Below are positions 12,067-22,610 of a DNA stretch of 64,000 bases, in pieces (the stretch's first letter is position 1; each line of letters opens with the position of its first letter). The notes beneath the pieces were generated by a model. That model searched no databases. It had not been told where the DNA came from and worked only from the letters and a program-made list of their open reading frames with translations. Source of the DNA: Gaeumannomyces sp. JS-464 (lineage: Eukaryota > Ascomycota > Sordariomycetes > Magnaporthales > Magnaporthaceae); assembly GCA_002197995.1 (NCBI GenBank), contig NGZR01000002.1:2108001-2172000 (forward strand). Direction: 5' to 3'. The position numbers and the translations under genes were made by a program.

Positions 12067-12954
12067 ATGCGCTGTCCCACGCTCCTTTCCCCACGGCGCC
12101 GGCCGCTGATCACCGCGATCTGCGCCGCCGCCGCCCTCCAGCTCCTCGACCTCCTCGCGCCGACATCATCGCCATCCTTCCCCTTCCCCGGCGCCGCCGC
12201 CCAGCAAGCCGAGGGCACGGTGTGGGCCACGCCGCACTCACAGTACTCGTCGTCGGTCGGCGTGCTCGGCTGCAAGGTCGACACGAACCGCATCGCGTAC
12301 TGGCCCGGCACCGTCGACTGCGACAAGATCTGCATCTCGCTCAGCCACGAGGGCCGCACCGTCCACCTGCTGCGGGTCGACCAGTCCGAGGGCGCCTTCG
12401 ACGTCAGCTACGACGCATGGAACTACCTCATGACGGGCTCGTCGGCGCGCGCGAACCCGACGGCCGGCGGCGCCGTCGGCATGGAGTACCGCGAGGCCAA
12501 GCCCGAGGCGTGCGCGTCGCTGATCCGCACGCCGGGCAACAAGCTGCCCCTGAGCGCGTCCAACAGTATGAACTTCCTGTACAACTGCGTCGCGTCGCGG
12601 CCCGACAGCTGGGTGGCCAAGAACTACGTCCTCTACAACGTGCTCGACCCAATCTGCTCGTGGGGCCACGACGAGGTCTGCACGCCGCCAGACTGGGCCG
12701 CGGGCGAGAACCAGCCCAAGTGCAAGTCTGGGCTGGGCGTGCCGTCGGTGCTGACGAGCCAGCCTGTCTACAACATCGAGTACCCGACGGGCAAGGTCCT
12801 TGCGGCGGCGTCGGGCCAGGTCGTGGATAACCCGCCGAGCGACAACGCCGCGGCGGCCGTCGATTCGGGCGTTCGTCGTGGTGGAGTCGCAATGAACCTG
12901 GCATTGGGTGTCGCCTCAACCTGGCTCATTTACGCTGTGGCTGGGTTAATATGA
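12067..12954 (+). CDS. Secreted GPI-anchored protein with a double-psi beta-barrel-like region
   Basis: A single-exon gene of 295 codons. ATG 12067 is chosen because it directly precedes a signal-peptide-like hydrophobic stretch (LITAICAAAALQLLDLLAP); the frame is open a little further but has no upstream ATG. The mature part has WATPHSQYSSSVGVLGCKVD, then CDKICISLSHEG, VHLLRVDQSEGAFDVSYDAWNYL-type sequence (about residues 60-130), with paired cysteines and a D-x-S-x-x-AW-x-x-L ending like RlpA/expansin-type DPBB folds. A second Cys group (ICSWGHDEVC, PKCKSG) follows. The C-terminus AMNLALGVASTWLIYAVAGL is a GPI-attachment hydrophobic tail after a Ser/Ala-rich linker. It is likely a plasma-membrane or cell-wall protein; the precise role is unknown. 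No frame breaks. Confidence 0.8.
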   Translation: MRCPTLLSPRRRPLITAICAAAALQLLDLLAPTSSPSFPFPGAAAQQAEGTVWATPHSQYSSSVGVLGCKVDTNRIAYWPGTVDCDKICISLSHEGRTVHLLRVDQSEGAFDVSYDAWNYLMTGSSARANPTAGGAVGMEYREAKPEACASLIRTPGNKLPLSASNSMNFLYNCVASRPDSWVAKNYVLYNVLDPICSWGHDEVCTPPDWAAGENQPKCKSGLGVPSVLTSQPVYNIEYPTGKVLAAASGQVVDNPPSDNAAAAVDSGVRRGGVAMNLALGVASTWLIYAVAGLI

Positions 12955-13981
12955 GACAGGCTGCCGCTGCCACGGGAGCGATGAACACTTTGACACCCGC
13001 TTCCAATCCTTCGATCGATGGGACATATATGCTCTTCTTCCTCACGTATAACGCACAAAAAACCTACCTTGATTTCTCTGCTGTCAGCACAGCGTTACCA
13101 CAAAAGCTCCTGGTGTGCATACCGAGCAACTTTATTTCTGCCCTGTTCGCGAGGCGAGGGCTTGATATTTGGATACCCCTATGTATATGTCTCAGCGACA
13201 CATAATTTCTATTCCCTATTATACTTGATCCTGCCGCTTCTGTCTCGGATGGGCTGTGCAGTCCCTGCCTGTCATTGCCTGCAGTAAGCGCCGCGCACCA
13301 GAACGGTCCAGAACGCTGTCATGTGCATGTGGATATTGAATCCTAGAAGGCTTCCTCGGACGGGTAAGCGCACTGAGTGACAAGGCAGCATGGAAGCAGG
13401 CAAAGCGGGCACACGCACTCCCTCGTCTCCTCCAGCCCTGGCAAACTCGGCACGCCAAGTCACACCTTCGATCCCCTGCAAACCCCACTGACCCCATTCC
13501 AACTGGCTCTTGGCTGGGGAAGCTGACGACGCTGATTGAGGGGCATCATGGCATGCAATGCCATCATAGCCTGCCCGGGCTGTAGCCCGCAGCCGTTGCC
13601 GCCGTTGACCGCGTCGTGTTGGTCGCGTCGCAAAAGCATAGAGCGCAGCTTGTTTCGAAGGGGGTGCATTTTGCGCCGCGGAACCCGCGCCAGCGGTAGC
13701 GTTGTCAATTGACTTTGCCAGGTTGTGTGCTCTGCTCATTTGTGTCGCTTCTGCACGCGGGGACACCCTCAATGGCCTGAATGCTCAGCTGCTCTACCTA
13801 GCTCACCACATGCATCTTATGTTGTCACGCTTGTCTAGCCCCTGGGCTGACCGACCTACTTTTTAGGCCCTATTTCTTCATCTCCAGGTGGCCTGAACTC
13901 TCTCCTCTGCCTTCCAGGATTCCTGTCTTGGAGCCTCTCTCGCCTTCCCTCTGTGCTTAGCTACCTCTACAACAACGCACC
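12955..13981. other. Intergenic region
   Basis: Contains the 3' untranslated region of the GPI-anchored protein and the promoter of the phospholipase C gene. Pyrimidine-rich DNA with CT stretches (13850-13960) runs up to the PLC start, as is common in fungal promoters. Overlapping minus-strand frames at 13272-13772 show no domain. Confidence 0.55.
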
Positions 13982-15788
13982 ATGTCCGATCTAACCAAAC
14001 GCCTGTCAGACCTAAACCCCTTCTCGTCGAATCCCGACAAGAGGAGGGAGAGCGAGGACGATGACAAGGGCGAAGAGATTGACGCGACCACCGTCGCCGG
14101 CGGCGGCCACGGCGGGCGCACCTCGGAAATCACAAAGAACCAGCTCCGCGTCAGCCAGGCGCTGAGGTCGTTCCTGGTCGACCGCATGGTCCTAACCGAG
14201 GCCGAGGCCGGACTGGACGCCGACGACGACGGCCGGTCATCCACCGCGGCCCTCAAGGCGCTCCTCGAGCAGTCGCACATCCAGGTCCCCGCGGCCCTGA
14301 CCGACCGGTCGCGCCCCCTGCCCGAGTACTTCATCAGCTCAAGCCACAACACCTACCTGCTGGCGCACCAGCTCTTCGGCGCGTCGTGCGCAACCGCCTA
14401 CCAGACGGCGCTCAACACGGGCTCGCGCTGCGTCGAGATCGACGCGTGGGACAACCCGGACGACCAGTCCGAGCCCAAAGTCACGCACGGTTACACGCTC
14501 GTGTCCAACATCCCGTTCCGACTCGTGTGCGAGACGATCCGCGACGTCGTCGACCGCGAGGCCGCCGACGCCGCCGCCGAGGGCCACCGCCAGGGCTACC
14601 GGGCCGCCCCGATCCTGCTCTCGCTCGAGAACCACTGCGACGCCCAGGGCCAGCAGCGGCTCGTCGACATCATGCTTGAGGTCTTTGGCGACCGCCTGCT
14701 GAGCAAGCCCGTCCGCGGCAAGGGCGCGGTCGAGGAGGCCGGGTACGGCGACCACGTGCGGCTCGAGGAGCTCGGGTCAAAGGTGGTCGTCATGGTCGAG
14801 TACCATTTCCCAAACGAATGCGCCGACGATTCCGACTCTGACAGCGACACGTCGTCCGACGACGAGGAAGAGCGTAACGCGCGGCGCGAGTATAAGCGCA
14901 AGCGCAAAGAGGCCGCGGCGACCAACAGCGTCATCATCCCGGCCCTTGCGGAGCTCGGCGTGTACGTGCAGTCGGTCAAGCCGCAGAACGACAGCTGGTT
15001 CGAGGACGTGGCGGCCAAGGCCGAGCCCGCGCTGCCGCACCACCATCTTATTAACATCTCCGAGTCCGGTCTGGCGCGCCACCTGCCCGACGCGGCGCGC
15101 AACATCTCGGCGCACAACGCGCACCACCTGATGCGCGTCCTTCCCCAAGGGCACGCGCATCAGCTCGCACAACCTGCAGCCGCGCCAGTTCTGGGCCGTG
15201 GGCGCCCAGGTGTGCGCCCTCAACTGGCAGACATTCGGGGCCGCCATGCAGATCAACGAGGCGCTCTTCTCGGGCACCGACGGCTTCGTCCTCAAGCCGG
15301 CGGCGCTGCGGCCCGGCGGGCTCGGGCTGGCGTCCATGGCGCGCCGCCCGCCCCGCCGCCGCCTGCGCCTGCACGTCGCGGGCGCGACCGACGTGCCGCT
15401 ACCGCCCGGCCGCGCTCCCGACGAAGTCAAGCCGTACCTGACGTGCACGCTCTCGCACCCGGGCGGCGAGACCAAGCGCAAGACGAGGCCGTACCGCAGG
15501 CACCGCCTGACCGGGTTCCTGCGCCCCGGCAGGGAGTCGCCCGAGCCGACGGACCCAATGTGGGACGAGACGCTCGAGTGGGAGTACGACGACGACGAGC
15601 TCGTGTTCCTGCGCCTGCTGGTCAAGAGCGACGACGCCTTTGCGCGCAACCCCGTCTTCGCCGTCGCGGCGGTGCGGCTGCTGTACGTGCCCAAGGACGC
15701 CGGGTGGTCGTTCATCCGTATGCTGGACCTCAAGGGCCACGAGACAAGGTGCGCGCTGCTGGTTAAGATGGAGATCCAGGATCGGTGA
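13982..15788 (+). CDS. Phosphoinositide-specific phospholipase C
   Basis: Hydrolyses PtdIns(4,5)P2 to IP3 and diacylglycerol at membranes in calcium signalling. The X domain (about residues 115-270) has YFISSSHNTYLLAHQLFG with the first catalytic His, then CVEIDAWD and THGYTLVSNIPFR with the second His. An acidic spacer (DDSDSDSDTSSDDEEE) separates it from the Y domain (GVYVQSVKP, INISESGLARHL, NAHHLMRV, FWAVGAQVCALNWQTFGAAMQ). A C2-like region follows (RLRLHVAGATDVPL, WDETLEWEYDDDELVFLRLL) and the protein ends VKMEIQDR. One frame break near 15139 (MRV to FPKGTRISSHNL, one extra C) separates the halves. No PH domain is seen and only a short region precedes the X box, so it is a compact fungal type. 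No intron is evident. Confidence 0.93.
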
Positions 15789-16375
15789 GGGTGAGTTTTG
15801 GTGTGTTGATTCTAGGAGCCGAGATGTGTTTGATTAGCGATGATGTTTTAACCATTCTCTCCATGCCGGTGTCGTATTGTCGCGTCTCTCGGATTATCCG
15901 CTGCACCCAGGCGCTTTCGCCCAATGTCCGTGGTCGAGGAAAGTGTCGCGAAACTTGATCTGGCCTGTGGTCGGACCTGCGCAACCTTTGTCCACTGTGC
16001 CCCTCTATCAACTGCGTCAGCCTTTGTGCTCCCATGCTTCTTGCTCCTGTCCCGCCGCTGAAAGAAGTTTCTAGCCGTGCATTCTGTGTGATCCCGGAGT
16101 TTATAATCCCTCGATTTTCGGAGTATTTACAATTTGTATCATATCGAGGCTCGCCGTGACATCACCAACTCTTCAAACGCAACGCATCACACGTCGAAGC
16201 TTCAAGAGATCATTCGTTGGCGAGTACTTGATTACAACTGCGGGACTCGCTCAGCCGATCCATATCTTCACGTAAAGCGTTCCTATTATACAAACACATC
16301 TCGGGTAAGCAAAGTGCCTGCCGTCTCGCACCCCGCGAAACCACACCACGCTTCCCCACGCCGAGCCCGCGTCTT
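15789..16375. other. Convergent 3' intergenic region
   Basis: Lies between the PLC stop and the SOD2 stop, so it holds two 3' untranslated regions facing each other. No supported gene. Confidence 0.6.
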
Positions 16376-17165
16376 TTACGACTTCTCGAACCTGGTGGCC
16401 ACCGTCTTCCAGTTGACGACGTTCCAGATGGCGTCAAAGTACTCGGCCTTGCGGTTCTGGTACTGCAGGTAGTAGGCGTGCTCCCAGGCGTCGATGCCGA
16501 GCAGGGGCTCGAGCGCGCCCGTGACGGGGTCCTGGTTGGCGCGGGTGACGACCGAGAGCGCGCCCGTCTTCTTGTCCTTGACGAGCCAGGCCCAGCCGCT
16601 GCCCTGGATGCCGGCCAGGGCCGTGTTCATCTGCTTGCGCATGACGTCGAGCGAGCCAAAGTCGGACTCGATGGCGGCCTTGAGCTTGCCGTCCGGGTCG
16701 CCGCCGCCGCCCTTGCTGGCCGGCGCCAGGTTCTCCCAGAAGAGCTTGTGGTTGAGGTGGCCGCCGCCGTGGAAGTTGATCAGGGGCGCCTGCGCCGCCA
16801 CGGCCGACGGGTCGCCCTTCTCCTGGGCCGCGGCGATGGCGTCCAGGGCGCTGTTGAGGCCGTTGACGTACGTCTGGTGGTGCTTGGAGTGGTGCAGCTC
16901 CATGATCTGGCCCGAGATGTAGGGCTCGAGGGCGCCGTAGTCGTCTGTGGGGTATTGGGCGTGAGCAACGCTGCTCTGGCTATGGCCGGTGGCATGATAG
17001 CCCCGGGGTAGTGGCTAGCAGCAAGCAGGACTTACAGGCCAGGTCGGGCAGGGTCGCCTTGCCTCGGACGAAGCTAGTGCTCGCCATGGCGGCGGCGGGC
17101 TTCATGGCTCGGGAGCGCAGAGCCCCGCGGATCGCGGGCGAGGTTCGGAGGAGAGTCGAAGCCAT
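16376..17165 (-). CDS. sod-2: Mitochondrial manganese superoxide dismutase
   Basis: Converts superoxide to hydrogen peroxide in the mitochondrial matrix. Two exons (17165-17036 and 16944-16376) join at PDLAYDYGALEP across a 91-bp intron, giving 232 residues. The first ~30 residues are Arg/Ser/Ala-rich without acidic residues, a typical transit peptide. The metal ligands are visible: His in ELHHSKHHQTYVNGLN, His in FHGGGHLNHKLFWENL, and Asp and His in GIDAWEHAYYLQYQNRK. GIQGSGWAWLV is the Mn/Fe-SOD core. The gene is intact, with no frame break. It is divergent from psf3 across 464 bp. Confidence 0.97.
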
Positions 17166-17629
17166 TGTGGTTTGCTGGTAAAGGTTTTGAGGGAAGCCGG
17201 TCTTGAATATGTTTGCTTCGCTTGCTCACTTGATGGAGAAAGGAGAATGCGTCGGTGATCAAGGACGCTGGGCTCGGGCTTTGTCCTGCGACAAGTTGCG
17301 AGTTAAGCTCCTCGGATCGGATCTTCGGCGATGACATCAAACTGATGGGAAAATTGGATGCGCATGCCACACCAGCGGAGCTTCCTATTGGCTGGAGCTT
17401 GGGAAACTAGAACGCATTGGCAAGACACATGGTTTCCCGCATGGCCCAAGCTGGGTTCTCTGGACTCGACCCCACTGTCGCGTCTCCCCCCATTGCCAAG
17501 CCGATCGCGTCCTCATGTGGTGAGCTATTCCAGCCAAAGCACTCGACCAACACTGCATAGGGCGACTGCCTCCTTTTTGGTGAACCACACCTGTCGTAGG
17601 CTCTCCGGGGGCCTTTCTCGTCCTTTCCA
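17166..17629. promoter_or_regulatory. Shared promoter region of sod-2 and psf3
   Basis: 464 bp between two divergent start codons. An ATTGG (inverse CCAAT) word occurs near 17388. Nothing more specific can be assigned by eye. Confidence 0.5.
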
Positions 17630-18375
17630 ATGTCTTACTACGATATTGATGCCATCCTCACGGATGCCGAGGTGCGTTGTGCCTGGCGATAACTCCCTTC
17701 CCGTCCTCAACTTACACCAGCCCGCGCTTCTGGATTCTTCCTCTATAACACACGGCACTGACACCCTACAACACCACATAGAAAATCCCCTGCGAGTTCC
17801 AGAATCGACGTCCCCGAGCTCGGCTACCTCGACAACTCGCCCTCGCACGGCCTCAAGGCGGCACCAAGGTCAACCTGCCCCTCTGGCTGGCCGAGATGCT
17901 CGCGCTGGCCAACACGTCGGACCCGGACGACCCGCGCGGCGCCTCCTCCTCCTTCGTGTCGCTCAACCTGCCCGCCCCACTCGCCGACGAGGTCGTGCAG
18001 GCGCTCAAGGCCGACCCGCGCAGCGTCCCGCTCCGCGACCGCAGCCCGCACTTCTACGCCTCGCCGTCCGCATCCTCGACCTGTTCGAGGAGCGCGACCT
18101 CGCCGCCGTCCTGCGCGCAGCTTCGTCGTCCGCGCCGCAGACGTCGGCCTGCACGCCCGCAAGGCCGGCGGCGCTAGTGCTGCTGCCGCCGCTGCTGGCG
18201 GTGGAGGAGCCGGCGGCGGCGGCAGCAAGAAGGAAGAGGGTAGCAATGTCGGGCTGGCGGCGTGAGCGAGGAGTTCCTGGGGGCCTGGACGAGTGGGAGC
18301 GCGCGCTGTTCCGCATGGCGCACGACGGCACCAAGGCTGGGCACGAGTGGAATGGACAGCGTCAAGAAGCGTTGA
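17630..18375 (+). CDS. psf3: GINS complex subunit Psf3 (frame broken by multiple one-base indels)
   Basis: A subunit of the GINS tetramer that with Cdc45 and Mcm2-7 forms the replicative helicase; nuclear and essential. Exon 1 (17630-17671) encodes MSYYDIDAILTDAE; the intron is 17672-17781; exon 2 starts KIPCEFQ. The expected Psf3 sequence is recovered only by switching frame: DVPELGYLDNSP, LPLWLAEMLALANTSDPDDP, VVQALKADPRSVPL, RILDLFEERDLAAVL, and C-terminal LDEWERALFRMAHDGTKAG then MDSVKKR and stop at 18375. I count about seven single-base breaks (near 17803, 17860, 18060, 18118, 18260, 18288, 18352). A Gly/Ala-rich insert lies at about 18170-18240. The essential role and lack of missense decay argue for sequence error. 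Divergent from sod-2. Confidence 0.88.
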
Positions 18376-19569
18376 GGAGATGGCGGGTAATAAAGGCAGG
18401 CAGGCTCGGGGGTCGTGATGCTTCGTCGGGACGGATGCGCGGTGCAGCCGCACGCAAGATTACCTCTCGCCATGGGCTGGGGTGTGCGCATCTCCGTGTC
18501 GAACAGCGGTTTCCCGCCGCCCTGCACAGTCCGCATGACAGGCTGGGCTAAACGCTCTTCCCCTTTACCGAGACTAAAGAACTAGCGGCGCCACGGTCGG
18601 CGCCTGGCTTACGTGGCTGCCACTTTCCGAAGCCTCGTCAACTCCGGACAGGATTTTCTGTTAGCGTGGTTATAAGGAGTCGGGTAAACCTGGACACCGA
18701 ACGCGATTCTGTTTGGTTCTCTGTCCGCCCCCTTTCCTGGGTTCTTCGGGCTTGAGCAACTAGTGAAAGGGCCTAGACAGGGACATGGTCGTTTCGATAG
18801 TTTCTTTGCTGCGAGACGGAGGGATGAATCGAGCCGGCTGTTCACCGGCACTGACCGCCAGTAGGCCCGGATCTGGACAAAGCGCGGGGAACAGATGGAT
18901 CCGGCGGGCGGCAGCAAATAAAAAGCAAAATAGATCCCGGTATAGGCTTCAGCCTCGATGCCGTGCCACCTAATCCTTGGGAATGGAATTGTCTTCCGAG
19001 TGCCCTACCCCTGACTGACCGCCGTCGGAAGAAACACGGGGGTGACATCACTGCAAGAGAGCTTCTGAATAGAGAAGTCATGCTGAATTTTTGTTATTGT
19101 ATTCATCGCACATGTGTGTTATTTTGTAGGTACATAAGACGTGGGGCAAGAAACAGGAAAAGAAGATGATGAAATAATGGACATGACATAAGGGAGTTGT
19201 GGAAGCGAGTGGTGGATGGCAATAACAACTATACAGAAAAACACGGTGCCCACCACGTCCAAGAGAATCAAATATCAAATGATGATTCTGTGTAGTGGAA
19301 GTAAAAGTCGATTAAAAAGGAGAAAAAAAAAAAAAGAAAGGAAAAGAAAAACAGCGCAGACGACCACGAGGTAACCCCTAATCAGAGGGGTCCCTATTGA
19401 GATCTGCGGTTCAAATTGTTGCCAAGAAAGAAGAAGTGGAAGTAAACAAAAACAAAAAGTGGGTACTGAAAATCTCAATAGAATTGACGAGAGAAGAGAA
19501 GAGAAGTGGGGAAAAGGAGCTCAAAGTCGAATAAAAAAAGAGCTACAATCTTGTGGCGATAAAGATAAA
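18376..19569. other. Convergent intergenic region
   Basis: Lies between the psf3 stop and the 3' end of the ankyrin gene. The right half is A-rich, with long A runs at 19320-19350 and 19480-19550, consistent with the 3' untranslated region of the minus-strand ankyrin gene. No supported gene. Confidence 0.6.
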
Positions 19570-22500
19570 TCATGCGGCCGCCTTGGCGGCGCGCAGAATG
19601 TCAACAGCCTCCTTGAAGCCGCGACCGACGGCGATGTCGATGGCGGTGCGGCCGTCGTCGTCCCTGGCCTCGAGGTCGACGGTGCGCGGGCCGGCGTGGT
19701 TGATGAGCAGCTTGAGCACGACGGGTCGCCGTTCTCGACGGCCTGCATGACGCCGTTCCAGCCGCGGTACAGGTGGTTGATGTCGGCGCCGCGCTCGAGC
19801 AGCAGCTTGATGATGTCGTGGCTGCCCGTGGCGACGCAGCGCCGGATCGCCTTGACGATGGGCAGGTGCTCGCCGGGCGCGTTGACGTCGGCCGCCCTCG
19901 TCGAGGAGGAAGAGCACGATGGCCTTGTTCTCCTCGCGGATGGCCGTCGTGAGCGGCGAGAAGACGCCGCCGTTGCGGTCCTCGACCGACACGCCAGCCG
20001 CCAGCAGCAGCTTGACGCTCTCGAGCTGGTTGGCCACGACGGCCATCTCCATGACGCCGCGGAACGCGCGCGGGTCCGGCAGCGTCGGCAGCAGGTGCCG
20101 CAGGATCTCGGGCTGCTTGACCGCCATGCAGACGGGCCACCCTTCGCCGCGCACCGTGGCGTCGGCGCCGCCCGCCAGCAGGATCTGGGCCATCTCGACG
20201 CGGCCCTCGCGGATCGCCGTCGTCAGCGCCGTCTGCCCCTGCTCGTTCTTGTCGTTGGGGTCGGCGCCGCCGTGGTTCAGGAGCCAGCGCAGGCCCTCGA
20301 TGTTGTCCATCTTGACGGCCATCTCGCAGATGCCGGCGGCGACGAGATGTCGGCGCCGGCCTCGATCAGCTGCGGGAGGTACTGGTGCGGAAGTGGGTGA
20401 TGCACTTGAAGCAAGGATACTCGGCCGACGGCACGTTGGGGTCTGCGCCCGCGGCGAGGATCATGTTGAACAGGTCCGCGCGGTTGTCGCGGATCGAGGT
20501 GCAGAGGGGGGTGTAGACGCCGTCCTTCTTTGCGTTGACGTCGACGCCGGCCGCGATCAGAATCCGCACAGACTCGGCGTTGTTGGTCGACGTGGCCAGC
20601 TCCAGGATGCCAGGGGCCTTGCGCGTGTCGGCGCCGCGGGCCAGCAGCAGCTTGAGGCAGGCGGGCTGCATGGTGGGGGCCAGAGCATGTGCTTGGGCCG
20701 GGCAGGTTGGGGTTGGCTCCGTGGTCGAGCAGGATCTGAACGATGTCGACGCGCCCGGCGTTGATGGCTCGAAACAGGGCCGTCTTGCCACTCGAGTTCT
20801 TGGCGTTGGGGTCGGCGCCGTACTCGAGCAGGAGGGCGACGACGCGCTTGGGCGTGCTCTTGCCGATGGACGCGATCAGTGTCGTGTTGCCGCAGCTGAG
20901 TGAGTGGTTGGCGTCGCCGCCGTACATGAGCAGCAGCTGCACCAGCTCGAACTTGCCGTCCACCACGGCCAGCGCCAGCGGCGACTCAGGCTCCGGACCC
21001 GCAGAAAGGTTGGGTCGGCGCCATACTTGAGCAGCAGGTTTGCGCCTGCGATGTAACCAGACTCGACGGCGCTGAAGAGAGGTGTGACGCCATCCTTGTC
21101 GGGCGAGTTGGGATCGGCACCGAAGCGCAACAGCAGGCGCATGCTTTCCGGATCGTTATTGAGCACGGCCTCGCGCAACACGTACGTGTCCGGGCTCGTC
21201 TCGGGCGAGACACCGCGGTCGAGCAGCTGCTCCACCATCTTGTGCTTCTGGCCCTGAACGGCAGAGATCAGGGCCATCCGGAGGCTAGAGGCGTTGCCGC
21301 CCGTCGGGGCCTTGTTGCGTGGGCTCCAGCGTGGCATCTGCAGCGGGTCGGCCTGAATCCGAATGGCCTTGATGGGCCCGTTGAAATTCAGCTCCAGGCT
21401 GTCCATGTCGTCGAGAAGAGTCTCCGAGTCGGTCAGACCCGGTGAAGCGCTGTCGTCATGCACCATCCGCCTGCTGTGGCCGCCGTGGCTGGCATTTGAG
21501 AGGCTGGCGATCTCCTCCCGCGCCGATATGCGGCTGTTTATGTTGGGGCTCTCCGTCATGGAGCGTATTTGCGAGCTCGGGGCGGCTGCTATGCCGCTGT
21601 CGGATACCGTCCTGGAGGTGGAGGCCCGGCGGGCAGAGTTGTTGTATGATGTGGTTGAGAGCTTGGTTGGGATAGACGGCACGCCAGGCATGTCTTCCCG
21701 ATCATCTCGCCTGTCGAATCGCCGATGGGCCAGGGCAGTGCGGTCGCGGTCACGGTCGCGGTCGCGGTCGCGATCGTCGCTGTAAAGGCTGCGATTCTCG
21801 GTGCCGAGCCTGACACCGGCACCACTCCTGCCGCTCCTGGTACTCCTCGTCTCGTCCCTGTCCCTGCTCCGCAAGGAGTCCCGACGGCTGAGTGCCGGGG
21901 GCTCGACATCATCTCTCATGATCATAGCCATGTCGTCCGACTGCGACAGGGCGCCATGGTGGGCGGGAGAGCCGGCAGCTTGGGCAGGTCGCTCTGGAGT
22001 CTGGGTCCCAGTATCGGCGCCGGCCCAGCCATGGCCTCCTCATACTCATTGGTCTTGGGCGTGGCGCCGGGAGGGCGCCCCTTGGCCATGCGATCGAGGG
22101 CGGCCGCCAGTCCGCTGTAGCCGCTTCCAATGGAGCCATCGGGCGAGGCGCTGCCCAGGGACCATTGGAACACGAGGGCGCTCATGCGCAGGGAGTCGCG
22201 AGACTTGCCCAGGGAGTCTCTTATCTTGGCGATAGACTTCTCGGCAAACATCATGCGCCACCCCTTACGCAGCTTGCCGCCCACGCCGCCGTTCTCGTAC
22301 TCAAGGAACTCGAACATCATGTGGTCGAGCACCTGGAAGTCGGCGTTGGTCTGGCGAAACTTGCCGTTAAGTTCCTTGACCATATCTTCGGGGAAGTGCT
22401 GACCGGAGCGAAAGCATTCGGACAGGCCGGCCTCGATGGCCCACAGGATGCGGCAAATGTCGAGGAAGTCCTGGGCTAAGTTCTTGAATCCATGGGCTGA

Positions 22501-22610
22501 TGCTTGACCGAGCTAAGGAACTCAAGCATTCGCACAGAGATGCTGTTGCCCAGGAGGGTCGCCTTGGTGCAAAGCTCGAGCAGAACGGCTCTGCTCTTGT
22601 CGGGCACCAT
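19570..22610 (-). CDS. Large ankyrin-repeat protein with STAND-type N-terminal domain
   Basis: Start ATG 22610 has A at -3. The N-terminus (MVPDKSRAVLLELCTKATLL, then FKNLAQDFLDICRILWAIEA, GKFRQTNADFQVLDHMMFEF and MSALVFQWSLG) matches the helical domain found at the start of fungal STAND and ankyrin proteins. A disordered Arg/Ser/Asp-rich middle follows with an RD-dipeptide run. The C-terminal half is more than ten ankyrin repeats, e.g. LLRFGADPNSPDKDGVTPLF, LLLEYGADPNAKNSSGKTAL and LLAAGVSVEDRNGGVFSPL, ending VDILRAAKAAA. About eight frame breaks occur (near 22497, 21955, 21015, 20690, 20387, 20343, 19900, 19725). Each is bridged by one base and restores repeat consensus. Probably a cytosolic scaffold or sensor; partners unknown. 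Confidence 0.88.
21741..21780. repeat. Hexanucleotide repeat (CGGTCG)n coding for Asp-Arg dipeptides
   Basis: Near-perfect copies of CGGTCG with CGGTCA and CGATCG variants. On the minus strand they encode an RDRDRD run in the disordered middle of the ankyrin protein, so copy-number change would lengthen or shorten that linker in frame. Confidence 0.8.

Noticed and set aside
14777..15733. 318-codon open frame antisense to phospholipase C
   Set aside because: Shadow of a GC-rich coding gene; the sense strand carries the complete X, Y and C2 motifs.
17630..18375. psf3 as a real pseudogene
   Set aside because: Seven one-base indels but conserved residues throughout, in an essential gene and next to other genes with the same defect; sequence error is simpler.
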